DNA of 39,884 bases from an uncultured Acidobacteriota bacterium (GCA_937871585.1 CALMPJ010000061.1:1-39884), one strand, 5' to 3'; counted from the stretch's first letter, positions 1 to 7,749 are shown. Notes: generated from the letters alone by a model not told the origin. Made by a program: numbers and translations.

Positions 1-117
1 ATGCCGCCCGGTCGAAGTTGGAGTCAAACGGTGATTTCGCCGCGACAAAACAAAGAGTTGAGAAGACGTATCGTGCAAGAATCGCATAATCGCATGCCTG
101 ACCCCAATCTTCTGTAG
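1..117 (+). other. Possible 3' end of a truncated reading frame
   Basis: The frame starting at base 1 stays open for 38 codons and stops at 115-117. Its last 13 codons run through the left inverted repeat (77-112), so the C-terminus would be supplied by the mobile-element end. The peptide is rich in Arg, Gln and Ser and I do not recognise it. It could be the tail of a gene that begins outside the window and was cut by the element, or chance open frame. Weak call. Confidence 0.2.
77..112 (-). repeat. Left inverted repeat
   Basis: Left arm of the inverted repeat pair. On the minus strand it reads GAAGATTGGGGTC, then a CATGCGA / TATGCGATTCTT block, and it pairs with 703-739. Within the arm the hexamer ATGCGA is itself directly repeated two bases apart. 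Confidence 0.7.
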
Positions 118-146
118 AAAGTTTCACAGAAAACACAGGAAACGAA

Positions 147-650
147 ATGATAAATAACTATTCATACAAGTTGATCCTAATTGTTACAGCGTTTCTAATT
201 CCGCAAGTATGTCTCGGGCAAACCAATTCTTCGGCGATCCCGAAATCGGTAACTACAAGCGAACGCGAAATGCCAAGCTATTCTCCATTTCGTTATGTGA
301 TCATTGGACAACTGTCCGAAATTGAAAAAGTCGTAAATGAAAATGAGGATAACAGATACCTTGAAGTCCTCTTAAGGGATGACGACTTTACGGAAAAGAA
401 CTTGACAACCTTGTTCGGGTTGCTTGACGAACGAATCAAAGATAAGCCGTATTTTCTAATTCACGTAACTACATCGCTTGAGGCGATCTATACACCCGAA
501 GAATTCGATCAACTCGGCGGTTGGGGGGCACCACCAAATTCCGATAAATTCAAGTATGCGTTCTTTTTTAGAGTTCCTGCTGGGAAATGGATTGACTATT
601 CTATTCCTGGGAAAATAAAGGACAAGAAGGTTTGGATTAGCAAAAAGTAA
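147..650 (+). CDS. Small secreted protein of unknown function (element cargo)
   Basis: A 167-residue protein. It begins with a signal peptide: a short polar/Lys N-terminus, a hydrophobic core at about residues 8-20, and a likely cleavage near residue 24 just before Gln. The mature part is charged and mixed, with a central stretch about an extended acidic loop (DDDF) and a C-terminal Lys-rich tail. I recognise no family. The DNA is visibly more AT-rich than the surrounding genes, and the gene lies alone between the two inverted repeats. AGGAAACGAA just before the ATG can serve as ribosome binding site. It may be cargo of the element or a host gene that two element ends happen to flank. Confidence 0.6.
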   Translation: MINNYSYKLILIVTAFLIPQVCLGQTNSSAIPKSVTTSEREMPSYSPFRYVIIGQLSEIEKVVNENEDNRYLEVLLRDDDFTEKNLTTLFGLLDERIKDKPYFLIHVTTSLEAIYTPEEFDQLGGWGAPPNSDKFKYAFFFRVPAGKWIDYSIPGKIKDKKVWISKK

Positions 651-670
651 GGGAACTAAGGGGAAAGGTC

Positions 671-684
671 AGAATTGGGGTCAG
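671..684 (+). repeat. Internal partial copy of the repeat core
   Basis: AGAATTGGGGTCAG at 671-684 is repeated at 705-718 as AGAATTGGGGTCGG, 34 bases further on. The first copy lacks the following CATGCGA block, so it looks like a degenerate or nested end. Confidence 0.5.
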
Positions 685-702
685 CTATGAAGTTACACCA
701 AG

Positions 703-739
703 GAAGAATTGGGGTCGGACATGCGAATATGCGATTCTT
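703..739 (+). repeat. Right inverted repeat
   Basis: Right arm matching the reverse complement of 77-112 at 33 of 37 aligned positions. The bases beyond it (740-977) form a gene-free stretch leading into purE. I see no tRNA, terminator or second element there. Confidence 0.7.
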
Positions 740-977
740 TGACCAGTGACGGCGGTGATTGGGGTTGGTGGTGATGCTCAGACGGCGACGCTCATTCGGC
801 ATAGGACAAAGGCGGACGGCTTATAACCAGTAAAACATCTATTCGTGGGTGCGGCGCAAACGATGTATACCGGACATAGTCATGCTTTGATCATGAAACC
901 TACAGGCTCTTTCGACGCCGGACTTACTAAACTTGATCTCCTGTACAATTCCAACCGCATTTACTTATTATCTAGAA

Positions 978-1205
978 ATGGCCGCACTTTCAGAAAAGAA
1001 GCCGCTGGTTTCGATCATTATGGGCAGCAAGTCGGATTGGCCGACGATGGAGCATGCTTCGGTTGTGCTGGCGGAGTTTGGCGTGGCTCACGAGACAAAG
1101 ATCGTGTCCGCTCATCGAACGTCTGATCTTCTTTTCGAGTTTGCGAAATCGGCGGAGGAACGCGGGATCGAGGTCGTCATCGCGGGTGACAGGTGTCACA
1201 CCTGA
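978..1205 (+). pseudogene. purE: purE, 5' fragment (N5-carboxyaminoimidazole ribonucleotide mutase)
   Basis: The first ~70 residues are a clear PurE (class I), the enzyme that rearranges N5-CAIR to CAIR in purine synthesis. The signature [11 protein letters not shown], the phosphate/substrate-binding loop with SAHRT, and the strand EVVIAG are present. Right after that strand the normal Gly/Ala-rich loop and the remaining ~90 residues are missing; five unrelated residues (DRCHT) lead to a stop. The break falls on a palindrome at 1190-1204. With half the fold and the Gly-rich active-site loop gone it cannot be functional. It may be a genuine deletion scar, a partial duplicate of an intact purE elsewhere, or an assembly join. 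Start chosen at the ATG giving the usual short N-terminus. Confidence 0.85.
1190..1204. repeat. Palindrome at the purE breakpoint
   Basis: CAGGTGT, a central C, then ACACCTG: a perfect 7-bp inverted repeat. A second, overlapping one (GTGAC at 1186-1190 with GTCAC at 1195-1199) shares its bases. It sits exactly where PurE homology stops. Confidence 0.6.
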
Positions 1206-1258
1206 TCATAAATAAAGAATTAGAGTATTTGCTTAACCGCAACGACAGCTTGATAGAC

Positions 1259-1297
1259 AAAAAAGGCTGGCGGTGTTTTTCCCGTCAGCCTTTTCAA
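1259..1297. terminator. Bidirectional intrinsic terminator
   Basis: GGCTGGCGG pairs with CCGTCAGCC (one G-T wobble) around an 8-base loop, with an A run on the left and a T run on the right. It can end transcription from purE on the plus strand and from the DUF948 gene on the minus strand. Confidence 0.75.
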
Positions 1298-1313
1298 ATT
1301 TTGCGAATCCAGC

Positions 1314-1853
1314 TCAACCAATAAACATCTCGTCATCGACATAGACTCGGTCGATCTGTTTTGGTGCGGGGGCGAACAAAACTTCGAGCCCGCGGCGAAC
1401 GCCGGCCATGATGGCGGCGATCTCGCGGGCAGGGACGACGATCTTTTCGTTTACGAATTCGGTCGTGTCCATAACGCGGGCGTGGGTTTTGTCGATCGAT
1501 TCGCTGACCATTTCGACCTTGTCTTTGGCGGTGATCGCGGTTTGGCCGACAAGCGTTTTCAGCTCGCGAACCTCTTCTTTGATCAGCTCGGTCGATTCGG
1601 CAAGATGTTTGGTCGCAACCGAAAGATTCGAGGAGATCTCGGCAAACGAGACCGAGATCTCGCGGCCCTGAGCACCGATCGCGTCAACCTTCGTAATAAG
1701 CGGATCGAAGCGTTCCTCGAGCCTGTGAACCGTTTTGACCACGCGGCGAACCGTCACGGCGATCGCGATCAATGCTATCGCCATCACGATAAAACACACC
1801 GCGATCACGATCGACGAGATCATCTGCCAAAATTGCGGGTCGGACGTATTCAT
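1314..1853 (-). CDS. DUF948-like membrane protein
   Basis: A 179-residue protein with one N-terminal membrane helix (about residues 10-33). A long helical/coiled-coil region follows, with regular Val/Ile/Leu spacing (about 35-150), ending in a short tail. This matches the DUF948 type of bacterial membrane-anchored coiled-coil protein. Its start is only three bases after the stop of the YtxH gene, so the two are co-transcribed and probably translationally linked. DUF948 and YtxH proteins are often neighbours and are linked to envelope or general stress in Firmicutes; the role here is unknown. Confidence 0.7.
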   Translation of the reverse strand: MNTSDPQFWQMISSIVIAVCFIVMAIALIAIAVTVRRVVKTVHRLEERFDPLITKVDAIGAQGREISVSFAEISSNLSVATKHLAESTELIKEEVRELKTLVGQTAITAKDKVEMVSESIDKTHARVMDTTEFVNEKIVVPAREIAAIMAGVRRGLEVLFAPAPKQIDRVYVDDEMFIG

Positions 1854-1856
1854 AGA

Positions 1857-2294
1857 TTACTTTTCGTCTTTCGAATCAACAGGATAGCTTGCACGGCCAT
1901 CGGCGATCGATTTCACTTCGTTCTTACGCTTTTCTTCGGTATAGGCGTCCTTGCCGGCTTCGATAGCAGCCGTGAATGGGTTAGCCGTACGAGCCGCAGC
2001 GGCTTTGGCTTTGTCGGCGATATCACCGGCCTTTTCAGAAGCCGATTGATAGATCTCGCCGGCCTTTTCACGCGAAACTTCGTAGTATTCGCCTGCCTTT
2101 TCTTGGATCTGATGGCCGTATTCCTTACCTTTCTCGATGCCCTTGCGGGTTGCGACGGCGATGTCACCACGCAGTTCTTCGCCCGATTTAGGTGCAAACA
2201 GCAATGCAAGGATCGCACCGATGCCGCCACCAACCAGCAGATAGGTTAATTTCGTTGCTGCACTCGTTTCTTCGCGTTCGTATTCGTGTCTCAT
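1857..2294 (-). CDS. YtxH domain protein
   Basis: A 145-residue protein. A Gly-rich membrane segment (GGGIGAILALLF, about residues 18-33) is followed directly by APKSGEELR, the YtxH hallmark. The rest has repeats of the type EKAGE(Y/I)Y / EKAGDIADKAK, forming an amphipathic Ala/Lys/Glu helix like LEA or apolipoprotein proteins. Start: an ATG two codons earlier (2300) directly abuts the AGGAGA site, leaving no spacing, whereas this ATG lies six bases after it. First gene of a pair with the DUF948 gene. A possible extended -10 box lies at 2323-2331. Confidence 0.8.
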   Translation of the reverse strand: MRHEYEREETSAATKLTYLLVGGGIGAILALLFAPKSGEELRGDIAVATRKGIEKGKEYGHQIQEKAGEYYEVSREKAGEIYQSASEKAGDIADKAKAAAARTANPFTAAIEAGKDAYTEEKRKNEVKSIADGRASYPVDSKDEK

Positions 2295-2322
2295 AGTCAT
2301 TCTCCTAATTCGTGTACTTCGA

Positions 2323-2331
2323 ATCTTAGCA
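2323..2331 (-). promoter_or_regulatory. Possible extended -10 promoter of ytxH pair
   Basis: On the minus strand this reads TGCTAAGAT. It has the TGn extension before a TATAAT-like hexamer (4 of 6), with TTGCTC upstream as a weak -35. It lies 29 bases upstream of the chosen ytxH start. Confidence 0.35.
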
Positions 2332-2380
2332 GATAGTAAGCGAATTGAGCAAAACTTTTCGTATGCGAGATGACGTTTAT

Positions 2381-2411
2381 GAAAAGGCCCGGCCAGATCG
2401 TCCGGGCAAAA
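2381..2411 (-). terminator. Terminator of the DUF4394-DUF4331-TPR unit
   Basis: On the minus strand, GCCCGG and CCGGGC form a perfect 6-bp GC stem (2402-2407 with 2387-2392) flanked by TTTTG before and CTTTTC after. It is 25 bases past the TPR gene's stop and before the ytxH promoter region. Confidence 0.6.
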
Positions 2412-2431
2412 GACTCAAACTGCGACCAAAT

Positions 2432-3715
2432 CTAGGCGACTTTAATGCCGAGTACGTTCGCAAGTTCACGTGCTGAAACGCTGTTAACGACGTCAAAATT
2501 CGGATTTGCTTTTAACGCGGCTGAAATATGTTTACGAGCAGCCGCTTTGTTTCCAAGCGAATTCTCGATAACAGCCGCATGATATAGAATTCGAGCGTCA
2601 TTTGTCTTCAGACGAAGCGCATCGTTGATGTGTTTCTGAGCTTCTTTTGCGCGTCCGCTCTTTAGCATTGCCCACGCCAGAATGTCGGACGCGTAGATGT
2701 CCTTGTTGATAACAAAGTCGTCCTCGGCGATCTTCAACGCTTCATCAAGACGAACGCCATTGTCAGCCCACAGCAACGCGAATCGGTGAATATCGCCGTC
2801 CTGATCGCGCTCGACCTTCTCGGCTTGATCGTAATAGCTCATAGCTGTCGCGGTGTCGCCTTTGCGTCGTGCGATGTCGCCGGTCAGTATCAGTGCCTCA
2901 GACAGCTTGATACGCGAATTTAGTTGCGACAAGATCGCTTCTGCACTTGCGAGATTGCCCGTAACGGCCGCGTAACGTGCCTTTGCGATCAACGCGTTGG
3001 GATATTCCGGTAGTATCAAAAGAGCCTGATCGACGGCTTTTGTGGCTTCGGATAGATTGCCGACCTTGAAGTATTCGCCGGCTAGCTGAGTTAGGCTCCA
3101 TGCCTGCGCTTCTTTGTCGGTTGGATCCGCAATTCGAATCGATAGTTGATACATTTCGACGGCACCTTTGTGGTCACCGTGCAGCGAACGAAGCAGAGCG
3201 ATACGCGAATACGACTGGGAATCCGGCCGCAGATCGACCATCTTTTGTGCCGACTCAATGGCTTGAGGATACTTGCCCATCGCGATGCTGGCATCGATCA
3301 GGATGCCGTAGGCAAATGAATCTCGCGGCTCCTCAGCTATGAGCCTTTGGGCCTCGACCTCGGCCATATCAAACTCGTGATTCGAACCGAGAAGACCGAG
3401 TTTCAATTTTCGTCCTGCGAAATGCTGCGGATCGAGCGCGAGAGCCTTCTCGACATCGTTCATCGCCAATTTGTTGAATGAATGATCGGCTGTCTCGCGA
3501 GCCTTTCTTGAGTAGAACGCCGCACGCTGCAAATACGCGATCGGCGAATCGGGCATCGATTCGACGGTTTTGTTCGCCTTGTCGAGTTCTGGCTCGACAG
3601 TCGCACCGTTTACTGCGACCGCTGTTTCCGGAGCAGTTGAGGTCAGTATCTTCGTGTAACCAAACGCCAACGCGATCGCTACGACCACTATTCCTAACAA
3701 TATTCCCAGTCTCAT
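2432..3715 (-). CDS. Membrane-anchored TPR protein
   Basis: A 427-residue protein. One hydrophobic N-terminal segment (about residues 3-23; signal anchor) is followed by tetratricopeptide repeats over nearly the full length. Typical TPR positions (for example A-x-x-L-x-x-A-L-x-L-x-P near ALALDPQHFAGR, AIESAQKMVDLRPDS, ALLILPEYPNALIAKARY) are visible, so it is a scaffold for protein contacts outside the inner membrane. Start chosen at the ATG preceded by AGGAGG at ideal distance; upstream in-frame codons lack such a site. It is the third gene of a unit with DUF4331 and DUF4394 genes; similar TPR-DUF4331 neighbourhoods occur in other bacteria. No enzyme motif is seen. Confidence 0.85.
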   Translation of the reverse strand: MRLGILLGIVVVAIALAFGYTKILTSTAPETAVAVNGATVEPELDKANKTVESMPDSPIAYLQRAAFYSRKARETADHSFNKLAMNDVEKALALDPQHFAGRKLKLGLLGSNHEFDMAEVEAQRLIAEEPRDSFAYGILIDASIAMGKYPQAIESAQKMVDLRPDSQSYSRIALLRSLHGDHKGAVEMYQLSIRIADPTDKEAQAWSLTQLAGEYFKVGNLSEATKAVDQALLILPEYPNALIAKARYAAVTGNLASAEAILSQLNSRIKLSEALILTGDIARRKGDTATAMSYYDQAEKVERDQDGDIHRFALLWADNGVRLDEALKIAEDDFVINKDIYASDILAWAMLKSGRAKEAQKHINDALRLKTNDARILYHAAVIENSLGNKAAARKHISAALKANPNFDVVNSVSARELANVLGIKVA

Positions 3716-3739
3716 GACGAACCTCCTTCTATTGAGAAA

Positions 3740-3770
3740 TGTGCGACCCGAATTTGAATCGAGCCGCACA
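3740..3770 (-). promoter_or_regulatory. Intercistronic stem-loop between DUF4331 and TPR genes
   Basis: On the minus strand TGTGCGGCTCGA (3770-3759) pairs with TCGGGTCGCACA (3751-3740) over 12 positions including two G-U wobbles, around a 7-base loop. No proper U tract follows; the AGGAGG of the TPR gene lies 13 bases downstream. It could be a partial terminator, an RNase stop or a translation modulator. Confidence 0.55.
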
Positions 3771-3778
3771 CTTTAAAG

Positions 3779-5305
3779 CTACAGCTTACGAAAGCCTCGT
3801 TCATCGACGAAGATCGATTCGAGATCGAGTCCGTTCTGCTGATCGGTCAGCATCTGATTCGAAGTTCTCGGCTGATTACCCTGATTTGGCGGCAGCAGAT
3901 ACGGGAACCTCGTTAGCAAGGCACCTTCGGGATTGACGCTGACGCCGTCACCGAGCGTGTTGTTTGGCGAGATGTTGGTCGCCGGTGTAAACGGCGTTCC
4001 GCCTGCGACTGCACGCAATGCGATATCGGTCACGTCGTCAAACACTCGCCGTCCGTTCGGGAATCCTGCGACATCGCCACCGAGCAGTCCGAGCCTGTTC
4101 TGGCTCGCGATCGCCGTTATCGGGATCGCCACATTGAGCCGCAGATATTCATGAGCGACACCGTCAGAGAGAAACGTCGTGTAGTTCGGTCCCGTGACTG
4201 CATTAACAGGAATGCCGGTAGCAAAGATCGAGACCAGATCGTTTCGAGGTGCGGGCGGAATCGTAATGCCGTAAACAGCACGCAGCAGCCTCGCGATCTC
4301 AGGGTCGGTCACCGCCTGAACAACGCGAGGTATCGTACCGTCAACCGACGGCGGAATCGCGTTGAATGCGTCCTTGAGGCTGAGCGGAATGACGACTTCA
4401 TTGACTAACGGATTGCCGAGTCGCGAAACTTGAACCCAATCACCTGAAAGCGTTCTGCCGCCAGGCGAAAGCACTTGCGTCGAACGTCGGCTCGATGTTG
4501 CCCAGACACCGATAACGGCATCCGATGCGGTTGGTGAAGCCGGAACCGCTCGCGATGACGTGAGCTCTTGAATCGGAACTTCGATAGCTATGGCGCTTAC
4601 ATTGTAATTTTTCGTGGTATCGACGCCACCCGTCACGCCTAGCGAACGGAGGTTCAACGCGTCGAACACGCCGAGGTCGATATAGAAATATTCGTCACGA
4701 TTTCCAGCAAACGCCTTGCCGCCGTTTGGCAGATTGTAAACAGCGGGCTGGCCAAGGTTGGCTTCGTAATTTGGCGTAACACGCGGGCCGATATTCGCCG
4801 GCGGAGTCTTGAGGCCGGCAGCCAGAAGCTGACCGCGACGTCCTGATCTCCGATCGATGCGGCGAACCGTGTAGGTCTGGAACATGTTGTAATCAGGATC
4901 GTTAAGATTGCTGATCACGCCGTCCTGATTCACCGTCGATTGGCCGAGTACGGTGTCGTTGTTCACGGTTTGGGTTGTGAACTGAAACTGATACGTGACG
5001 TCTTCGATTCCGTCACCGGTGTTGTCGATCTTGATCTCGTACAGCGCCGTGTCGTCAAATCGGAACCACTGAGGCCCGGCCGACGGATCTTGCAGCGGAA
5101 TATAGTTGGCGATCAACGTGACAAAACCTTCGCGGCCCGGCTCGACACTGCGAAACGCGTAAGTGTCTGTGTTGTCTGCAAACCGATCAAGACTGATGAG
5201 TGGTGCTTCAGCGTGGCTCGACGCAAAAGTCGCGGTCGCGAATAACGACGCACAAATAGACAATGTGATAAGCCCGGTTGTGAGCTTTCGAATTGTTTGT
5301 TTCAT
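3779..5305 (-). CDS. DUF4331 secreted protein
   Basis: A 508-residue protein. After a signal peptide (Lys/Arg N-terminus, hydrophobic core about residues 11-25) comes the DUF4331 signature: SSHAEAPLISLDRFADNTD at the mature N-terminus, then a YAF segment and FRFDDTALYEI. Most family members I know read SHREAP; here the Arg is Ala. The family is extracytoplasmic with no established reaction. The start at this ATG is set by GGAGGG in the leader, seven bases upstream; the longer frame has no such site. It lies between the DUF4394 and TPR genes, 68 and 63 bases apart, with a stem-loop in each gap, which suggests one transcript. Function unknown. Confidence 0.88.
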   Translation of the reverse strand: MKQTIRKLTTGLITLSICASLFATATFASSHAEAPLISLDRFADNTDTYAFRSVEPGREGFVTLIANYIPLQDPSAGPQWFRFDDTALYEIKIDNTGDGIEDVTYQFQFTTQTVNNDTVLGQSTVNQDGVISNLNDPDYNMFQTYTVRRIDRRSGRRGQLLAAGLKTPPANIGPRVTPNYEANLGQPAVYNLPNGGKAFAGNRDEYFYIDLGVFDALNLRSLGVTGGVDTTKNYNVSAIAIEVPIQELTSSRAVPASPTASDAVIGVWATSSRRSTQVLSPGGRTLSGDWVQVSRLGNPLVNEVVIPLSLKDAFNAIPPSVDGTIPRVVQAVTDPEIARLLRAVYGITIPPAPRNDLVSIFATGIPVNAVTGPNYTTFLSDGVAHEYLRLNVAIPITAIASQNRLGLLGGDVAGFPNGRRVFDDVTDIALRAVAGGTPFTPATNISPNNTLGDGVSVNPEGALLTRFPYLLPPNQGNQPRTSNQMLTDQQNGLDLESIFVDERGFRKL

Positions 5306-5325
5306 TTTTCCCTCCTTGATAGATG

Positions 5326-5365
5326 TCGGAGATGTCCGATCGCTGAACCGAAAGGACACCTCCGA
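5326..5365 (-). promoter_or_regulatory. Intercistronic stem-loop between DUF4394 and DUF4331 genes
   Basis: On the minus strand TCGGAGGTGTCC (5365-5354) pairs with GGACATCTCCGA (5337-5326), 12 positions with one G-U wobble and a 16-base loop. No U tract follows. The next gene's GGAGGG site is a few bases downstream, the same layout as in the next gap of this unit. Confidence 0.6.
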
Positions 5366-5373
5366 GCGAATGC

Positions 5374-7749
5374 CTAGTGTGTGTCGTAATTGGCGATCGG
5401 ATAATCGCCGTTCTGGCCAAACTGTTGCGAACTAACGGTTCCCGTTGCCGAACGCAGCGTGTAGAACACCGCATTCTGACCACGCCAAACCGAGATATCG
5501 GTGCGGCCGTCGCCGTCGTAATCAGCTTGTGTGATGAAGTCGGGCTTCACACCAAACTGAGACGAGAAGAAACTGCCGTTCGAGCTGCGAAGCACGAGCC
5601 ATGTCATGTTCGTGCCGCCTTGAACGACGGCTAGATCGGTTCGAGCATCACCGTCGTAATCGCCGAGAACGACTGAGTCGGCACCGTTTCCCCATTGCTG
5701 TGCGGCAAATCCGAGTGTGCTTCGCTGCATAAAGAACGTCGCAGGCGAGGCACCGACACCGCGGAATGTGCCGAGATCGAAACGTCCGTCGCCGTCGAAA
5801 TCGCCCGGAGACGTCGCGTCGGTATCCAACCCGAACGTCTCGATGCGGAACGTGTTGCCGTTGCTGTTATTGATGTACCAGACCATTTGGCCGCCGGTTC
5901 GGCGAACTACAGCGAAGTCAGCTTTGCGGTCTCCGTCATAGTCACGAGCGATCGGTTCGTCGCTGCTGATGCCGAATTGATACGCCTGTACGGTCGCGTC
6001 GCTGCTGCGAAGAACGTAGAAGAAACCGTTCGTAGCTCTCCAGACAGCCGTGTCGGCCAGCGAATCGCCGTCATAGTCAGCCGGAGTCTGTACGTCCGAA
6101 GCCAAGCCGAACGGATACGAATAGAATGAGTTATTCGAACTGCGATTGATGAGGTATGAATTGCTCGACAGACGATATGTCGCTTGTTCAGCCTTTGCAT
6201 CGCCATCAAAATCTAGCGAGGTACGACCCGATGCGGCTGTTCCCGGCATCAACGCGAGGCCGCGAAGATTTGTTGCCGCACCGATCGGCCCGATGAAAGT
6301 AGCGGCACCGGTCGTTAGGTTGATCGAAAACAATTTCGACGTAGTTTCGGCTCCGATCTGGAACGCGGCCAGGGCAACGTTGCCCGACGGATGAATATCC
6401 AAGCCGCTGACACTTGAAACGTTGATACCAAGCGGTCCGACGGCGACTTGAGTGCCGTTATTCGGAGGGTTCTGGATATTGAGCGTGTCTCCCGTAGAAT
6501 CGACCGTATAAAGCGTTGTAGTGGTCGTTCCCGGAAAACTGTTCGTATAACCGCCTGCCGTGATCGTCGGAGTGCCCGGATTTATCGTTCCGTCCGTAGC
6601 GGTCAAGGTTCCGTCGTTCGGATTTAATCGGAGATTCTGTCCGGTATTAGATACGACACGGAGCCTGTCTGGAACAGGATTGAAATCGAATCCGAAATCG
6701 GTTCCGGACAAGGTAAACGCTCCGGCAGCACCGATCTGTGTCGCGGCTCCTGTATTGAAGTTGATCGAATAGAGTCGGCTCGTGCTTCCCAAACCATAAA
6801 GCACCCCATTCGCCGGACGAAAATCGATGCCAAGAATATTCTCGCCTGCCTGAAGCCCGGTGATCGCAACCGTCGTCTGGATCGTTCCCGGACGCGAAGC
6901 GTTGAACGTTACAAGTTGATTCGCGGTCGTCAGTCCGACAGCCGTGAAGCCCGGAGTTCCTGCCAGATCTGCTGCAAGTCCTGTAATGGCGGACGTTCCG
7001 GCACCAATAGCTCCGACCAAAGTCGCTGCACCAGTCGTCGTGTTTATCGTGTAGAGACCCGTCGAACCGCCAACCGTCAAAGCGGCATATGCCGTGTTGT
7101 CCGATGACGAGAAGTCGAAACCTGTAACTTCTGAGACGTTGACTCCTAACGGGCCAACGGCGACCAACGTGCCATTGTTCGGCGGGTTCTGTTGATAAAG
7201 AGTATCGGTCGCGGCGCTAATGTCGAACAGTGTAGTTGTTGTCGTACCATTGAAATTATTGATGTAAGCAGCAGAATCGACGTTTGTCGTTGCGCCATTG
7301 ATCGCTGTATCCGTGATCGTGACGCCGTCGTTCGGGTTAATGCGCAGGTTCTGGCCCGTATTGCTTATTACGCGCAAACGGTCAGGAACCGGATTGAAAT
7401 CGACTCCGAACGTCGTGCCGCTGAGCGCTGTGTTCAAGCTCGCGATCAGCGTCGCCGCTCCGCTGGCTCTATTCAATACGTATAGACGTCCCGTGCTGCC
7501 GAGAGCGTAAAGTTGTCCAGTAGCCGGACGAACATCAATTCCAAGCACGGTCTCGCCGCCTTGCAATCCCGTGATCGGCCCTACGGTTACGAGCGTTCCC
7601 GGCGTTGTCGAATCAAATCTTACGAGACTTCCTGTAGAATTGACACCAAATAGCGTGACAGCGTGCACATCGGCAGTTGTCAGCGTGATCATGGCAAAAA
7701 GAAAGACCGCAGATAGAATCGCGTAGCGGCCAACGAGTGGTTTGTTCAT
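5374..7749 (-). CDS. Secreted protein with tandem DUF4394 domains and FG-GAP/VCBS repeats
   Basis: A 791-residue protein. Signal peptide at about residues 1-31. Two DUF4394 copies follow (roughly 32-270 and 272-510). Each has LGIDxRPA, a LYxLGSTxRLY strand, FDFNPVPDRLRV(I/V)SNTGQNLR and NPPNNGT-VAVGPLG. From about 520 to the end there are six Asp-rich loops of the type D(Y/F)DGDxxxD, the Ca-binding signature of FG-GAP/VCBS propeller blades. It is therefore likely a two-part beta-propeller exported from the cell, binding Ca and perhaps polymer or protein ligands. Start chosen at the ATG behind a purine-rich AAGGGGGG site. First gene of the unit with DUF4331 and TPR genes. Substrate unknown. 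Confidence 0.85.
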   Translation of the reverse strand: MNKPLVGRYAILSAVFLFAMITLTTADVHAVTLFGVNSTGSLVRFDSTTPGTLVTVGPITGLQGGETVLGIDVRPATGQLYALGSTGRLYVLNRASGAATLIASLNTALSGTTFGVDFNPVPDRLRVISNTGQNLRINPNDGVTITDTAINGATTNVDSAAYINNFNGTTTTTLFDISAATDTLYQQNPPNNGTLVAVGPLGVNVSEVTGFDFSSSDNTAYAALTVGGSTGLYTINTTTGAATLVGAIGAGTSAITGLAADLAGTPGFTAVGLTTANQLVTFNASRPGTIQTTVAITGLQAGENILGIDFRPANGVLYGLGSTSRLYSINFNTGAATQIGAAGAFTLSGTDFGFDFNPVPDRLRVVSNTGQNLRLNPNDGTLTATDGTINPGTPTITAGGYTNSFPGTTTTTLYTVDSTGDTLNIQNPPNNGTQVAVGPLGINVSSVSGLDIHPSGNVALAAFQIGAETTSKLFSINLTTGAATFIGPIGAATNLRGLALMPGTAASGRTSLDFDGDAKAEQATYRLSSNSYLINRSSNNSFYSYPFGLASDVQTPADYDGDSLADTAVWRATNGFFYVLRSSDATVQAYQFGISSDEPIARDYDGDRKADFAVVRRTGGQMVWYINNSNGNTFRIETFGLDTDATSPGDFDGDGRFDLGTFRGVGASPATFFMQRSTLGFAAQQWGNGADSVVLGDYDGDARTDLAVVQGGTNMTWLVLRSSNGSFFSSQFGVKPDFITQADYDGDGRTDISVWRGQNAVFYTLRSATGTVSSQQFGQNGDYPIANYDTH

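Larger units (their letters stand above)
77..739. mobile_element. Small element bounded by inverted repeats, with one cargo gene
   Basis: Bases 77-112 read on the minus strand match 703-739 read on the plus strand with three substitutions and one single-base gap. Both contain the core TTGGGGTC followed by CATGCGA, a short AT step and ATGCGATTCTT. Between them lies a single AT-rich gene (147-650) and a second partial copy of the repeat core at 671-684. No transposase is present, so the element is non-autonomous. Repeats of this TTGGGGTC kind remind me of ends mobilised by REP-associated (Y1-type) tyrosine transposases; that link is inference. No target-site duplication is evident. Confidence 0.55.

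Noticed and set aside
1482..2249. Plus-strand open frame of 255 codons antisense to the DUF948 and YtxH genes
   Set aside because: Its composition is Arg/Asp/Phe-rich and low in recognisable structure, and both minus-strand genes are clear families; it is a shadow.
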